Below, piece after piece: positions 8,514 through 17,472 of a stretch of 64,000 bases of DNA (positions are counted from its first letter, which is position 1; the number at the start of each line of letters is the position of its first letter). Location of the stretch: assembly GCF_000230835.1 (NCBI RefSeq), contig NZ_CM001240.1, positions 3,669,779-3,733,778 of the forward strand. The letters are read 5' to 3'. The notes beneath the pieces are model-generated. The model saw nothing but the letters and a program-made list of their open reading frames with translations. It was not told where the DNA came from and searched no databases. The DNA comes from Clostridium sp. DL-VIII. GTDB taxonomy: Bacteria > Bacillota > Clostridia > Clostridiales > Clostridiaceae. Made by a program: the position numbers and the translations under genes.

Positions 8514-9731
8514 CTAAATATTAGTTCCAGCAATAAAGCCTGTCGAAAAAGCAATCTGAACATTATATCCACCTGTAAAAGCATCTACATCCATTACTTC
8601 TCCTGCAAATGAAAGATTTTCGATTATTTTGGATTTCATTGTTGAAGGATCAATTTCTTTTACATCTACTCCTCCTGAAGTCACAATAGCTTCATCAATT
8701 GGCCTTAAGCCCTTTATATCAAAAGCTAGTTCCTTTATTGATTTAACCAAATTTTTTCTTTCATCTTTAGTTATCTCATTTACTTTTTTATTTTCTGAAA
8801 TTCCAGATATATTAATGATCATAGGTATTAACTTCTGAGGTAAAAGATCATCTAAAGAATTCTTGAAGTCTTTATTAATATACTTATTAAAATCCTTTTG
8901 AATACGCTTATCTAATTCACCTAGATTTAAACCTGGCTTTAAATCAATATATAATCTATAGCTTTTACCTTTTTCTATGAACCTGCTGCCGCTTAATATA
9001 ATAGGACCAGAAACTCCAAAATGTGTAAATAGCATTTCGCCAAAATTCTTATAGATAACCTTTTTATCATTTTCTTTAACAGTTACTTCCACATTCTTTA
9101 AAGATAATCCCATGAGTTCTTTAGTTTTAGCATCTACAATTTCAATTGGAACTAATGCTGGAGTTAATGGAACAATATTATGTCCTAGCATTTGCGCAAA
9201 TTTTTGACCTTCACCTCTTGATCCTGTAAGAGGATACGACGCTCCACCTGTTGCTATAATATAATAATCTCCACTTAAAGTCTCTTTATTGTTTATTTCA
9301 AGACCTGTTATTATTTTATTTTTTAATTTTATATTTGTTACTCTTGAATTTAATTTAATTTTTACATTTGTTCTACTTAAAGCATTAGCTAAACCTTTTA
9401 TTATATCTGAAGATTTATCAGACTCAGGAAAAACTCTATCACCACGTTCAATCTTTAATTTAATTCCTTCATTTGCAAAAAAGTCCATAGTGTCATTATT
9501 AGTAAAACTATACAATGAACTATATAGAAAATGTGGATTACCAGGAATATAATCAAAAAATTCTGATATATCCTTTGCGTTAGTTACATTACATCTTCCT
9601 TTACCAGTAATAAAAAGCTTTCTTCCAAGTTTCTCATTACCATCTAGTAATATTACCTCATGTTTTTTTGCTGCATGTAGTGCAGCCATCATACCTGCTG
9701 GGCCTGCGCCTATAACAATAACCTTACTCAA
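8514..9731 (-). CDS. HI0933/BaiN-family flavoprotein (NAD(P)/FAD-dependent oxidoreductase)
   Basis: A 405-residue protein with an N-terminal FAD-binding Rossmann motif (VIVIGAGPAGMMAALHAA), the family segment GKGRCNVTN near residue 45, and a C-terminal FAD motif (FAGEVMDVDAFTGGYN). Members are putative flavin-dependent reductases. A bile-acid role (BaiN) has been proposed for one clostridial homologue, but the general substrate is unknown. The start is TTG at 9731 with GGTGG upstream. It precedes cmk by about 90 bases on the same strand, the standard clostridial order. A repeat element lies directly upstream (9755-9941). Confidence 0.85.
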   Translation of the reverse strand: MSKVIVIGAGPAGMMAALHAAKKHEVILLDGNEKLGRKLFITGKGRCNVTNAKDISEFFDYIPGNPHFLYSSLYSFTNNDTMDFFANEGIKLKIERGDRVFPESDKSSDIIKGLANALSRTNVKIKLNSRVTNIKLKNKIITGLEINNKETLSGDYYIIATGGASYPLTGSRGEGQKFAQMLGHNIVPLTPALVPIEIVDAKTKELMGLSLKNVEVTVKENDKKVIYKNFGEMLFTHFGVSGPIILSGSRFIEKGKSYRLYIDLKPGLNLGELDKRIQKDFNKYINKDFKNSLDDLLPQKLIPMIINISGISENKKVNEITKDERKNLVKSIKELAFDIKGLRPIDEAIVTSGGVDVKEIDPSTMKSKIIENLSFAGEVMDVDAFTGGYNVQIAFSTGFIAGTNI

Positions 9732-9754
9732 TTTTTAAAACCACCTTTATTCAG

Positions 9755-9941
9755 TTAACAATGTACAATTAACAATTTACAGTTTATGAACAAACTCCAA
9801 AGGAGTTTGAAAAATGTATCTATGATTAAGTGTACTAATATAAATAAATTTTCACTTAATGATAATTAGATAAATTTAAATATTAAGAAAAGTCATAGAC
9901 TTTTCTTCTATAACTGTAAACCGTGAGTTGTAAACCGTTTT
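9755..9941. repeat. MITE-like inverted-repeat element, about 187 bp
   Basis: Imperfect terminal inverted repeats of about 30 bp (left arm 9755-9787, right arm 9910-9940; shared core TTTACAGTT) flank two internal perfect hairpins: CAAACTCC-AAA-GGAGTTTG (9791-9809) and AAGAAAAGTC-ATA-GACTTTTCTT (9885-9907). The element has no coding capacity and fills the queF / flavoprotein gap almost exactly. This is the architecture of a small non-autonomous element or a REP-like repeat. Genome copy number, which would settle it, cannot be seen here. Confidence 0.6.
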
Positions 9942-9943
9942 AA

Positions 9944-10447
9944 TTATCTGTTGTCTACTTTTTCTGGATACATATCATGATTCATCATTCTATAGTTTGC
10001 CATTTCTTCATATTTTGTACCCTTCATTCCATAATTGCAATATGGATCTATGCTTATACCACCTCTTGGAGTAAATTTACCCCAAACTTCTATATATCTA
10101 GGATCCATAAGTTTTATTAAATCCTTCATGATTATATTCATACAATCTTCATGAAAGTCTCCATGATTTCTAAAACTAAATAAATATAGTTTTAAAGACT
10201 TGCTTTCTACCATTTTTATATTTGGTATATAGCTAATATAAATTGTAGCAAAATCAGGCTGGCCTGTTATTGGACAAAGACTTGTAAATTCTGGGCAATT
10301 AAATTTTACAAAATAATCATTATCAGGATGTTTATTCTCAAAGACCTCTAATACGCCAGGATTATAGCCATAATCATATTTTGTTCCTTGGTTTCCCAGA
10401 AGTGATAATCCTTCAAGTTCCTTTGATTTTCTTCCGCTTTCACTCAT
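9944..10447 (-). CDS. queF: NADPH-dependent 7-cyano-7-deazaguanine (preQ0) reductase
   Basis: Reduces the nitrile of preQ0 to the aminomethyl group of preQ1, the base inserted into tRNA by Tgt. The unimodular (YkvM-like, 167 aa) form is seen. The catalytic cysteine lies in [14 protein letters not shown] around residue 57, and the NADPH-binding QueF motif appears as [20 protein letters not shown]. The ATG at 10447 follows GGAGAAG. It is the last gene of the que operon, 36 bases after queC. Confidence 0.95.
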   Translation of the reverse strand: MSESGRKSKELEGLSLLGNQGTKYDYGYNPGVLEVFENKHPDNDYFVKFNCPEFTSLCPITGQPDFATIYISYIPNIKMVESKSLKLYLFSFRNHGDFHEDCMNIIMKDLIKLMDPRYIEVWGKFTPRGGISIDPYCNYGMKGTKYEEMANYRMMNHDMYPEKVDNR

Positions 10448-10482
10448 TGTTCTTCTCCTTTAAATAAAACTTTATGCAAAAA

Positions 10483-11136
10483 TTATTTTTTCCTACTCTC
10501 TAAATAATGTTCTAATCCTCTTTGTCTAAGCTTACACGCTGGGCATTCTCCACAACCATCTCCGATTATGCCATTATAACAAGTAAGAGTTTTTTCTCTT
10601 ACATAATCTAATTTTCCAAATTCATCTGCCATTTTCCATGTTTCAGCTTTGTCAATCCACATTAAAGGCGTGTGAACTACGAACTCATAATCCATGGCTA
10701 AATTCAAAGTGACATTAAGAGACTTTATAAATACATCTCTGCAGTCAGGATATCCGCTAAAATCTGTTTCGCATACTCCAGTTACAATATGTCGTGCTCC
10801 TTTAACTTTTGCAAGTACTCCTGCGAAAGTTAAAAATAGCATATTACGTCCTTCAACGAAAGTTGATGGCAGTGAACCATTTTCACCAGCCTTTATTTCT
10901 ATATCATCTCTTGTAAGCGCATTTGGTGCTAATTGATTAAGTAATCCCATATCTAATATATGATGCTCTATACCTAATTCTTTAGCTATATCAGTTGCAC
11001 ATTCTATTTCTTTCTTATGCTTCTGATTATAATTAAAAGTAACAGCAATTACCTCATCAAATTCCCTAAGTGCCCAAAATAAACATGTTGTAGAATCTTG
11101 TCCCCCGCTAAATACAACTACCGCCTTCTTATTCAT
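10483..11136 (-). CDS. queC: 7-cyano-7-deazaguanine synthase
   Basis: Converts carboxydeazaguanine plus ammonia to preQ0 using ATP. The PP-loop FSGGQDSTT is at residues 7-15. The zinc site near the C-terminus is [20 protein letters not shown], with the CX(n)CX2CX2C ligands intact. The start is ATG 11136 with GGGAGG 7 bases upstream; in-frame codons further upstream have no ribosome site. It lies between folE and queF in the operon. Confidence 0.96.
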   Translation of the reverse strand: MNKKAVVVFSGGQDSTTCLFWALREFDEVIAVTFNYNQKHKKEIECATDIAKELGIEHHILDMGLLNQLAPNALTRDDIEIKAGENGSLPSTFVEGRNMLFLTFAGVLAKVKGARHIVTGVCETDFSGYPDCRDVFIKSLNVTLNLAMDYEFVVHTPLMWIDKAETWKMADEFGKLDYVREKTLTCYNGIIGDGCGECPACKLRQRGLEHYLESRKK

Positions 11137-11189
11137 ATTAAATTCCTCCCAAACTTTTATATATTTCAATTTATTTAGTTTCAAATTAG

Positions 11190-11783
11190 TTATTTCATAA
11201 TTAATATAGCTTCCTGCCTTAACATATCATTAGTTTTAAAACTTCCAGTAAAAGTTGTAGTGGTTGTGAGTGTTCCAGGCTTTTTTATACCTCTTGAAGT
11301 CATGCATCCATGTTCTCCAGTAATAAGAACACCAACATCGTTGCTGCCTGTAACAAATGAAACAATTTCTGCTATATCGCTTCCTATACGTTCTTGAAGC
11401 TGAAGTCTCCTTCCAACCATATCTGCTATTCTTGAAATCTTGCTAAGTCCGATTATCTTTTCTTTAGGTATATAAACTACAGAAACTTTCATATTATACA
11501 TTAGCGCCAAGTGATGCTCACAGTAACTGTGTATTGGTATATCTTTTACTACAACCATGTTATTATTAATTTCAGAAATTGTATCTTCATTTTCAAAGGT
11601 AGTTCCAAACATTTTTGCTATTTCTTCATTTGTATGTGTCATTCCCTCAAAAACTTCTTCATACATTTTAGCAACTCTTTTTGGTGTATCCAATAATCCC
11701 TCTCTGTTTGGATCATCTCCCAATGCAATTAATATTTCTCTTATACATTCCTCTATCTTTTTAGTATCTATCTTCTTTGGCAT
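11190..11783 (-). CDS. folE: GTP cyclohydrolase I
   Basis: Makes 7,8-dihydroneopterin triphosphate from GTP, the entry step shared by folate and queuosine synthesis. Zinc ligands are visible in [11 protein letters not shown] (Cys and His) and [10 protein letters not shown] (Cys). The length of 197 aa is standard for type IA. Its place between queE and queC argues that here it feeds QueD and is controlled with the queuosine genes. The ATG follows GAGGAGG. Confidence 0.95.
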   Translation of the reverse strand: MPKKIDTKKIEECIREILIALGDDPNREGLLDTPKRVAKMYEEVFEGMTHTNEEIAKMFGTTFENEDTISEINNNMVVVKDIPIHSYCEHHLALMYNMKVSVVYIPKEKIIGLSKISRIADMVGRRLQLQERIGSDIAEIVSFVTGSNDVGVLITGEHGCMTSRGIKKPGTLTTTTTFTGSFKTNDMLRQEAILIMK

Positions 11784-11907
11784 TTTAAAGCCTCCTCACA
11801 TTATAACCTAATCTAATCGCATGTTTTATTTTTTAATTACTAGGACGATTTCTATTCAAACAATATAAAGTATACTGACCGAATAGAATCTGGAGATAAC
11901 TATATTT

Positions 11908-12576
11908 TTAAACTCCCCTTGTATTCTTATTCCAAATAATTTTATGAAGCTGTACCTGCAATTTGACATTGTTTAATTTATTTTCTTTCATAAACTCAAC
12001 AATATCCTGCATATCTATATTTCCCGAAACAGGACTTAAATAAACCAAGCACTTAGATATCAAGTCATATTTCTTAATTATTTCATAAGCCATTTTTAAA
12101 TCTTCATGACTGCCGACTACAAATTTATAAACATCATTTTTGCCTACAACTTTTAAATTATTTAAGTTCATTTTATCTGTCATTTTACTGCTTGGTAACT
12201 TGAAATCTATAATATAACTTATATTATCATTTAAATGCTTTTTCTTAAAAGGTTCTATATCTACAGATCCATTAGTTTCTATATGTATCTTTAAATTATT
12301 ATCACAATTTAATACACTTAAAAGTTTATCTATATTTTCTTGAATAAGTGGTTCACCACCAGTCAAAGTAACATTTACTGCCTTATTTTCCTTTATGTAA
12401 TTGTATATTTCTTCAATACTTAAAAATTCTGAGATATTGCCCTTATCCCATGAATAAGTAGTATCACACCAAGAACATCTTAAATTACAGCCTTGAAATC
12501 TTATAAATGTAGCAATTTCTCCTGACGTTGGGCCTTCCCCGTCTATTGATAGAAATTTTTCTATAACATTAAACAT
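11908..12576 (-). CDS. queE: 7-carboxy-7-deazaguanine synthase, radical SAM
   Basis: Radical-SAM enzyme converting 6-carboxytetrahydropterin to 7-carboxy-7-deazaguanine. The cluster motif is CNLRCSWC (CX3CX2C) within FQGCNLRCSWCDTTYSWD near residue 27, and TLTGGEP follows as the SAM-binding GGE motif. The start is ATG 12576 behind GGAGG; the frame remains open upstream into queD but without a ribosome site. It lies 16 bases after queD. Confidence 0.95.
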   Translation of the reverse strand: MFNVIEKFLSIDGEGPTSGEIATFIRFQGCNLRCSWCDTTYSWDKGNISEFLSIEEIYNYIKENKAVNVTLTGGEPLIQENIDKLLSVLNCDNNLKIHIETNGSVDIEPFKKKHLNDNISYIIDFKLPSSKMTDKMNLNNLKVVGKNDVYKFVVGSHEDLKMAYEIIKKYDLISKCLVYLSPVSGNIDMQDIVEFMKENKLNNVKLQVQLHKIIWNKNTRGV

Positions 12577-12592
12577 TTTTATATACCTCCAA

Positions 12593-13021
12593 TTAATCTT
12601 CTGTATATATGCAGCTATTATTTGGAGTTTCAAACAATTCTACTTCACATACAGGCAATCCTTTTTCCTTTAGCCTATTAAAAATATCCCTGGACATTTC
12701 CTCTGCTGTTGGCCTGTAAGATACAAAATAGGTATTAAAATCGTTCGTAAGCTCTTTAAATTTTTCGGCTAAAGTTCTGCCTTCCTCATTGTCCTCTAAA
12801 ATAAGCTTATGGTCAAATATTTCAGCAATTTCTTTTAAAGCCTCTTTAAAATTAGAAAAATCATCAACCATCCCTCTAAGCTGTCCATCTGAATGTAATG
12901 TTTCAGACTTTAACTTAACAATTAATCTATATCTATGCCCATGAATATTTGAGCATTTACCATTATAACCACTTAAATAATGGGCCATATCAAATTGTAC
13001 TTCACTTTTTATTTTAAACAT
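12593..13021 (-). CDS. queD: 6-carboxytetrahydropterin synthase
   Basis: Converts dihydroneopterin triphosphate to 6-carboxytetrahydropterin. The N-terminal zinc/catalytic region reads DMAHYLSGYNGKCSNIHGHRY, with His of HY and HGH as Zn ligands and the active-site Cys between them. The C-terminal Glu region is CEVELFETPNNSC. It is the first gene of queD-queE-folE-queC-queF, with AAGGAG before ATG 13021. Its ~280-base leader contains a hairpin aptamer candidate and an attenuator (13150-13280). Confidence 0.94.
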   Translation of the reverse strand: MFKIKSEVQFDMAHYLSGYNGKCSNIHGHRYRLIVKLKSETLHSDGQLRGMVDDFSNFKEALKEIAEIFDHKLILEDNEEGRTLAEKFKELTNDFNTYFVSYRPTAEEMSRDIFNRLKEKGLPVCEVELFETPNNSCIYTED

Positions 13022-13149
13022 ATAATTCTCCTTACTTCACTGTATAATAATTAATTTATTTGTAATTATAATAAAATCTAATAATAAACCTAATTGAATA
13101 TCTTCCTCATAATAAGTTATCAACAGATTTAACATTATTATGAATTTCT

Positions 13150-13205
13150 AAGAAATAAAAAAGGCTAATTCTGCATGACTAAAAACTAGCAACACAAAAT
13201 TAACC
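13150..13205 (-). terminator. Attenuator (terminator) in the queD leader
   Basis: Reading leftward, GGTTAATTTT (13205-13196) pairs with AGAATTAGCC (13172-13163), with two G-U pairs, followed by TTTTTT (13162-13157). It lies ~130 bases before queD and inside its leader. The competing strand AAAACTAG (13244-13234) can pair with CTAGTTTT (13192-13182), which sits in the terminator loop, so an alternative antiterminator fold exists. Confidence 0.75.
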
Positions 13206-13233
13206 TTAAATTCTCTTAAATCTAAAATTAAAA

Positions 13234-13280
13234 TGCCTAGTTTTGTTTAAGGACAGGATGGTCTTAATGAACTGTCCATA
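13234..13280 (-). promoter_or_regulatory. Candidate preQ1-type riboswitch aptamer of the que operon
   Basis: Transcribed leftward: a hairpin GGACAG...CTGTCC (13277-13251) is followed by an A-rich tail TTAAACAAAACTAGG. Hairpin plus adenine-rich tail ending in a short pairing segment is the layout of the preQ1-I class, and the tail resembles the one known from Thermoanaerobacter. The loop (15 bases) is longer than in typical preQ1-I aptamers, so the class assignment is tentative. The tail overlaps the antiterminator arm, coupling ligand binding to the attenuator at 13150-13205. Gene context (the preQ1 biosynthesis operon) supports the assignment. Confidence 0.5.
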
Positions 13281-13297
13281 TGAAATTTACAAGGTCA

Positions 13298-13326
13298 ATA
13301 ATACCATATTTCGTTTTAATATGCAA
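13298..13326 (-). promoter_or_regulatory. Promoter of the que operon
   Basis: Reading leftward, the -35 is TTGCAT (13326-13321), then a 17-base spacer and the -10 TATTAT (13303-13298). Transcription would begin about 15-20 bases before the aptamer hairpin. Confidence 0.7.
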
Positions 13327-13332
13327 ACTTTC

Positions 13333-13362
13333 TGTTACATTATTTAAGTAATGTGCTATAAT
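13333..13362 (+). promoter_or_regulatory. Probable promoter of the DUF1189 gene, divergent from que promoter
   Basis: A perfect -10 TATAAT (13357-13362) lies 17 bases from a weak -35 (GTTACA, 13334-13339). It is back to back with the que promoter, so the two transcription units share about 60 bp. Confidence 0.5.
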
Positions 13363-13407
13363 TATCAAGAAACAATTAATCTTTTCAAAATTTAAGGAGG
13401 TCATTTT

Positions 13408-14346
13408 TTGGAAACCAAACTGGGATTTAGGCATAAATTTGCGTATAGCTTTTTTGATTTTTCCGCCTATAAAGATTTTTTAAAGCAAGGATTAGGAAGA
13501 TCAATCTTATATATTTTTTTAGTTACATTAATATTTTCGACTCTAACCAATTTCAAAGATGTAGCGTTAATTACTTCGGAGATATCCACTATGCAAAATA
13601 ATCTTGTTGAAACTGCTCCTGACTTTGAACTTAAGGACGGTTTATTAACAGTTGATTCTAAAGAAACTATTTATTATAAACATACAGGAGATCTTTTATT
13701 TGATTTTGTATCGGAGTATGCATCTATATTTAATAAAATGACTTTATTAAATTCTGATACAGGAGATACTTCTGAATCTATTGGCTTGGAAGATGCGGGA
13801 ACAGATGAAGAAGATGATAAACCTAATTATTATATGATTATTGTCGATACTACTGGAAAAACGAATTCATCGGTTTTAGCTAATTATAAGGATGGTATAT
13901 TCATTGATTCAAATGGATTTTTTGTTAAAAAGAATTATAGAACAATTGGAAATGCTTCATTTTCTGATTTCAATAGTTTATATGTAAATAATGAAGTTTT
14001 TCTAAGCGAATTATCAGGATTAAACATAATTTTGCCGATAACTATCATGTTATTTAAGCCAATATTTAATTTTTGTGATAATTTGATTATAGTTTTTTTA
14101 TTTTTTGGACCTCTTACGTTATTACTAGGATCGCTTATGAAAGTTAGATTAAACTATTCTAGATCATGCACGTTAAGTTTTTACGCAATGACACTTCCAC
14201 TATTACTTCAATCTTTATTGCTTATAGCTGGAATATATGTTGATTATTTTTCGGTTATATTTTATATGGTTACGTTGCTCTACTGTGGATTGGCTATAAA
14301 TGAGCTAAAGGATACTAATAAATCCAATTTAAATTTAATGAAATAA
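13408..14346 (+). CDS. DUF1189-family membrane protein, 312 aa
   Basis: Begins with TTG at 13408, 9 bases after AAGGAGG. One transmembrane helix near residues 30-46, a large extracytoplasmic domain of about 150 residues (acidic, including EDAGTDEEDDKP), then about four C-terminal helices. The N-terminal pattern (F..S..D.SAYKDFLKQGLGRSILYIF) and overall topology fit DUF1189. The family's role is not established, although in Bacillus it is linked to the cell envelope. Monocistronic: a terminator follows at 14391. Confidence 0.75.
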   Translation: METKLGFRHKFAYSFFDFSAYKDFLKQGLGRSILYIFLVTLIFSTLTNFKDVALITSEISTMQNNLVETAPDFELKDGLLTVDSKETIYYKHTGDLLFDFVSEYASIFNKMTLLNSDTGDTSESIGLEDAGTDEEDDKPNYYMIIVDTTGKTNSSVLANYKDGIFIDSNGFFVKKNYRTIGNASFSDFNSLYVNNEVFLSELSGLNIILPITIMLFKPIFNFCDNLIIVFLFFGPLTLLLGSLMKVRLNYSRSCTLSFYAMTLPLLLQSLLLIAGIYVDYFSVIFYMVTLLYCGLAINELKDTNKSNLNLMK

Positions 14347-14390
14347 TATTAATAGAGTTATATGTATTCGTTAATGTGTTGTACTAAACT

Positions 14391-14440
14391 AATAAGAGCT
14401 GGATAAAATGAACTATTCTTCACTTTATTCAGCTCTTATT
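14391..14440. terminator. Convergent bidirectional terminator
   Basis: Arms AATAAGAGCTG / CAGCTCTTATT, with further pairing inside, sit between the convergent genes ending at 14346 and 14440. The right arm touches the stop codon of the minus-strand gene. Confidence 0.75.
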
Positions 14441-14973
14441 TATTGTCTAAAATGTTGTGTAAAGGTAAAGATTGAGGTTATTTTAAATATATCTAGAACT
14501 ATAATTACATTTGTAAAAAGTAAAATTCCGCAAAATATTTCTTCAAGTTTACTATTAGTTTTAATATTCCCTAATGAAAATTTTTTCTTACTTAAAGGGA
14601 AAAACCACGGAAGTCCTCCAATCGTAAAACTATCTAAAATCAAATGCGATAGTATACCAATAAAAATCCCCTTCAAACCAATCAGTATTAATTCCTGCAA
14701 AGATGCGCCAATGCTTAATGAATATAGCAGCAAATATAAAAACGGGGCGTGAAATAATTTTCTATGCCCTGCCAGCTTATTTATAGTTTTAGATACGCCT
14801 TTAGTTTTTTTACCAATATAGCTGTTTTTATGATCAATGTCAGGAAGTAAACTTCCTAGTACTGCTCCCCCTAAAAATATTATTGAAGGTATTATAGGAA
14901 CATTTATAATCTTAGAGCCTATAATATAAAGCCCCGCTAATATCCCACCATTTAAATGTGTTTTATAAGTCAT
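14440..14973 (-). CDS. YdjM/DUF457-like membrane-bound metal-dependent hydrolase
   Basis: A 177-residue protein with about four hydrophobic segments. It has the conserved features of the LexA-regulated YdjM family: an N-terminal TH.NGG, the motif GSLLPDIDHKNSYIG near residue 40, and RKLFHAPFL then SHLILDSFTIGGLPWFFPLSKKKFSLG. The Asp/His residues of LPDIDH and SHLILD are the predicted metal ligands. The enzyme activity of the family is predicted rather than demonstrated. No operator or co-transcribed gene is visible. Confidence 0.82.
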   Translation of the reverse strand: MTYKTHLNGGILAGLYIIGSKIINVPIIPSIIFLGGAVLGSLLPDIDHKNSYIGKKTKGVSKTINKLAGHRKLFHAPFLYLLLYSLSIGASLQELILIGLKGIFIGILSHLILDSFTIGGLPWFFPLSKKKFSLGNIKTNSKLEEIFCGILLFTNVIIVLDIFKITSIFTFTQHFRQ

Positions 14974-15057
14974 CTTATGTACTCCTATTCTTTGTAATCT
15001 TTTGTTAAAGTATGTTCATTTTGCTATTATACTATAAATCTTCTAATAAAATAAAAT

Positions 15058-15090
15058 ATTCCACTAAAATATTTATTATCTTAGTGGAAT
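15058..15090 (-). terminator. Terminator after the feo operon
   Basis: Arms ATTCCACTAA / TTAGTGGAAT are followed leftward by a T-rich tract (ATATTTTATTTT). It lies downstream of the small Cys-rich gene that ends at 15149. Confidence 0.65.
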
Positions 15091-15148
15091 ATCGTTTCTA
15101 TCTGTATTTATACTTAGCATTTCATATAAGACATATCATGTGTTAAGT

Positions 15149-15310
15149 TCACTTCTTTATTGAAATATTGCTTTTACTAGAGCAAGTTTCTTTGGCTTTG
15201 CAATTTTTACAACCACAATCACACTTGCCTTTTGAAGAATTCTTAAATGATTTAACTATAATACATCCTGCAATAAATACAATAGCTATGGTAATTGTTA
15301 TCTCTAACAT
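15149..15310 (-). CDS. FeoB-associated Cys-rich membrane protein, 53 aa
   Basis: ATG at 15310 follows AAGGTG. A single transmembrane segment spans about residues 3-19 (ITITIAIVFIAGCIIV). It is followed by a short cytoplasmic tail with the cluster KCDCGCKNCKAKETC (five Cys). This is the standard architecture of the small protein encoded directly after feoB in many Firmicutes; its exact function in Fe2+ uptake is unknown, and a metal-binding or partner role is inferred. It lies 65 bases after feoB on the same strand. Confidence 0.88.
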   Translation of the reverse strand: MLEITITIAIVFIAGCIIVKSFKNSSKGKCDCGCKNCKAKETCSSKSNISIKK

Positions 15311-15375
15311 TTAAAATCACCTTCTTAAATCAATAAAAATATACAATTAATAACGTTATTTTTAAACTACATATA

Positions 15376-17184
15376 TCAAAAAAACATATTATTTATTCTT
15401 AAATACATGCGAAGCAAATTAATAATCAAACCGCCTGCATTATACACAAAGTATGCTGCAATCCATGCAACGATTAATTGAAAAAGTACGGAAAACAATG
15501 TAAACTTTGTTCCATATTCCTTTTGCATAGTACCAATTGTAGAGATACATGGAGTATACAGTAATACAAATACTAAAAAAGCATAAGCAGAAATAGTAGA
15601 AAAGTGCAGTGGTAAAACAACTGCTAAATCTCCTGAGAAAATTACCTGCATTGAAGCTAAAACAGATTCCTTTGCTAATAGCCCTGAAAGAAGTGATACT
15701 GCCGACTGCCAATTTCCAAAGCCCAATGGTTTAAATATCGGTGCAAGTACACTTCCAATCGATGCTAATATACTATCATCAACCTGATCAACCATCCCAT
15801 GAATACTAAAGTTCGATAGAAACCATACTAATACGCTCATTGCAAATATAATAGTTGAAGCTTTCTTTAAAAATCCACTGGCTTTATCCAATGTCTGCTT
15901 ATAGACCGAATTAACTTTTGGCATTTTATATTCTGGAATTTCAATTATAAACGGTTCTTCATCCTTCTTAAAATATGTGTTTTTAAATAGAATACCAAGT
16001 AAAAATGCAACCATTACTCCAAGTAAATATAGCGAGGATACTGCTAATCCTCTATGTGATTTAAAAAATACTGCTGCAAAAACTGTATAAACCGGAAGTC
16101 TTGCATTACACGACATAAATGGAACAAGAAGCGCAGTAAGCTTTCTATCTTTCTCACTTTCTAACGTTCTTGCTGTCATTATTGCTGGTACAGTACATCC
16201 AAAGCCTATTATCATGGGAATGAATGCTTTCCCCGAAAGTCCCATTTTTCTCATTAATTTATCCATCATAAATGCTACTCTTGCCATATATCCACTATCT
16301 TCTAGTATGGTTATGCAGATAAATAGAACCAGTATTATTGGTAATAATACTATAATTCCTCCAACTCCTGAAATTATTCCATCGACTATAAGAGAACTGA
16401 ACCATGGAGATGAACCTGAAAGCATTTCTCTAGCTCCTGGTATAATCAGTTCATTTAAAATATTGTCCAGCAAGTCAGAAATAGGTTGTCCAATCCACGC
16501 AAACGTAAGTTGAAACATCAAAGCCATTAATAGCAAAAAAATTGGATATGCTAGAAATGGGTGCAATATAAACTTATCTAATTTTTCAGTAATAGTTTCT
16601 TGATTCTCAGCTCTTTTTGTGATACAGGATTTTAATACATCCTCTATAAAAATATATGCATCTTTCTCAGAAGAGAACCTATATTTTTTATTATTTAAAG
16701 GTTCTTTAAAATTACCGTTCTTTAATCGCTCTTTAATTTTACTAATTCCTATATTTTTCCCTGCAACAATAGGAATTACTTCTACATCCAATTCTTTAGA
16801 AAGCTTATCATAATCAATTGTTATTCCCTTGCTTTCAGAAATATCAATCATATTTAGTGCCATTACAATTGGAATATTAAATTGCTTAAGCTGGGTGGTA
16901 AGATATAAATTTCTATTGAGATTAGATGCATCTACAATGTTTAATATTAAATCCACATTGCCTTCTTCTAAATAACTCTTAGATACTTTTTCTTCATTTG
17001 AGAATGTATCCATGGCATATATTCCTGGCAAATCTACTATTTTTATATCGTCAAAAAGAAAACCTTCTTTTTTATCTACCGTAACGCCTGGCCAATTTCC
17101 AACATATTGATTGGAACCGGTAAGTGCATTATATAACGTTGTTTTTCCTACATTGGGATTACCAAGTAATGCTACATTGATCAT
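15376..17184 (-). CDS. feoB: Ferrous iron transport protein B
   Basis: Cytoplasmic-membrane Fe2+ transporter. The N-terminal G domain shows G1 GNPNVGKTT (8-16), G3 DLPG (about 50) and G4 NMID (about 112). The transmembrane part contains two Gate-like repeats, including MIIGFGCTVPAIMTARTLE and CNARLPVYTVF (conserved Cys), then YTPCISTIGTM. At 602 residues it is shorter than E. coli FeoB (773), as usual for clostridial forms. It sits between feoA and the Cys-rich protein in one operon; start after GAGGGAG. Confidence 0.95.
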   Translation of the reverse strand: MINVALLGNPNVGKTTLYNALTGSNQYVGNWPGVTVDKKEGFLFDDIKIVDLPGIYAMDTFSNEEKVSKSYLEEGNVDLILNIVDASNLNRNLYLTTQLKQFNIPIVMALNMIDISESKGITIDYDKLSKELDVEVIPIVAGKNIGISKIKERLKNGNFKEPLNNKKYRFSSEKDAYIFIEDVLKSCITKRAENQETITEKLDKFILHPFLAYPIFLLLMALMFQLTFAWIGQPISDLLDNILNELIIPGAREMLSGSSPWFSSLIVDGIISGVGGIIVLLPIILVLFICITILEDSGYMARVAFMMDKLMRKMGLSGKAFIPMIIGFGCTVPAIMTARTLESEKDRKLTALLVPFMSCNARLPVYTVFAAVFFKSHRGLAVSSLYLLGVMVAFLLGILFKNTYFKKDEEPFIIEIPEYKMPKVNSVYKQTLDKASGFLKKASTIIFAMSVLVWFLSNFSIHGMVDQVDDSILASIGSVLAPIFKPLGFGNWQSAVSLLSGLLAKESVLASMQVIFSGDLAVVLPLHFSTISAYAFLVFVLLYTPCISTIGTMQKEYGTKFTLFSVLFQLIVAWIAAYFVYNAGGLIINLLRMYLRINNMFF

Positions 17185-17247
17185 TTTTTACGTCTCCCTC
17201 ACTCTGGTAATAATTGGATTTTGTATCTATAATAATATATTGTAACA

Positions 17248-17472
17248 CTATGCTCTTTTCAATAAAATGTTTTTAGCATCTTTTTTTCTTATAGCCAAAT
17301 CAAATCCTCTAAAATTTATAATAACAGGATCTCCAAGTGGTGCTGCTCTCTTTAGCTCAACTTCAGTTCCTTCAATACATCCTAACGCAAATAACCTTTT
17401 AATTAATTTTGAATCTCCTTTAATTGATGAAATTATTCCTTTTTCTCCTGGATTTAAACTACAAATATTAAT
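17248..17472 (-). CDS. feoA: Ferrous iron transport protein A, apparent ATT start codon
   Basis: A 74-residue SH3-like protein. The reading frame carries the FeoA core SLNPGEKGIISSIKG, RLFALGCIEGTEVEL, and GDPVIINFRGFDLAIRKKDA. Upstream there is an in-frame TAA, and between it and the core no ATG, GTG or TTG occurs. AGGAGG is followed 7 bases later by ATT (17472), with another ATT at 17475. Translation beginning there gives a full-length FeoA N-terminus (M-NICSLNPGEKG), so a non-canonical AUU start is the simplest reading; a sequencing error is the alternative. It is the first gene of feoA-feoB, 63 bases before feoB. Confidence 0.8.
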   Translation of the reverse strand: MNICSLNPGEKGIISSIKGDSKLIKRLFALGCIEGTEVELKRAAPLGDPVIINFRGFDLAIRKKDAKNILLKRA

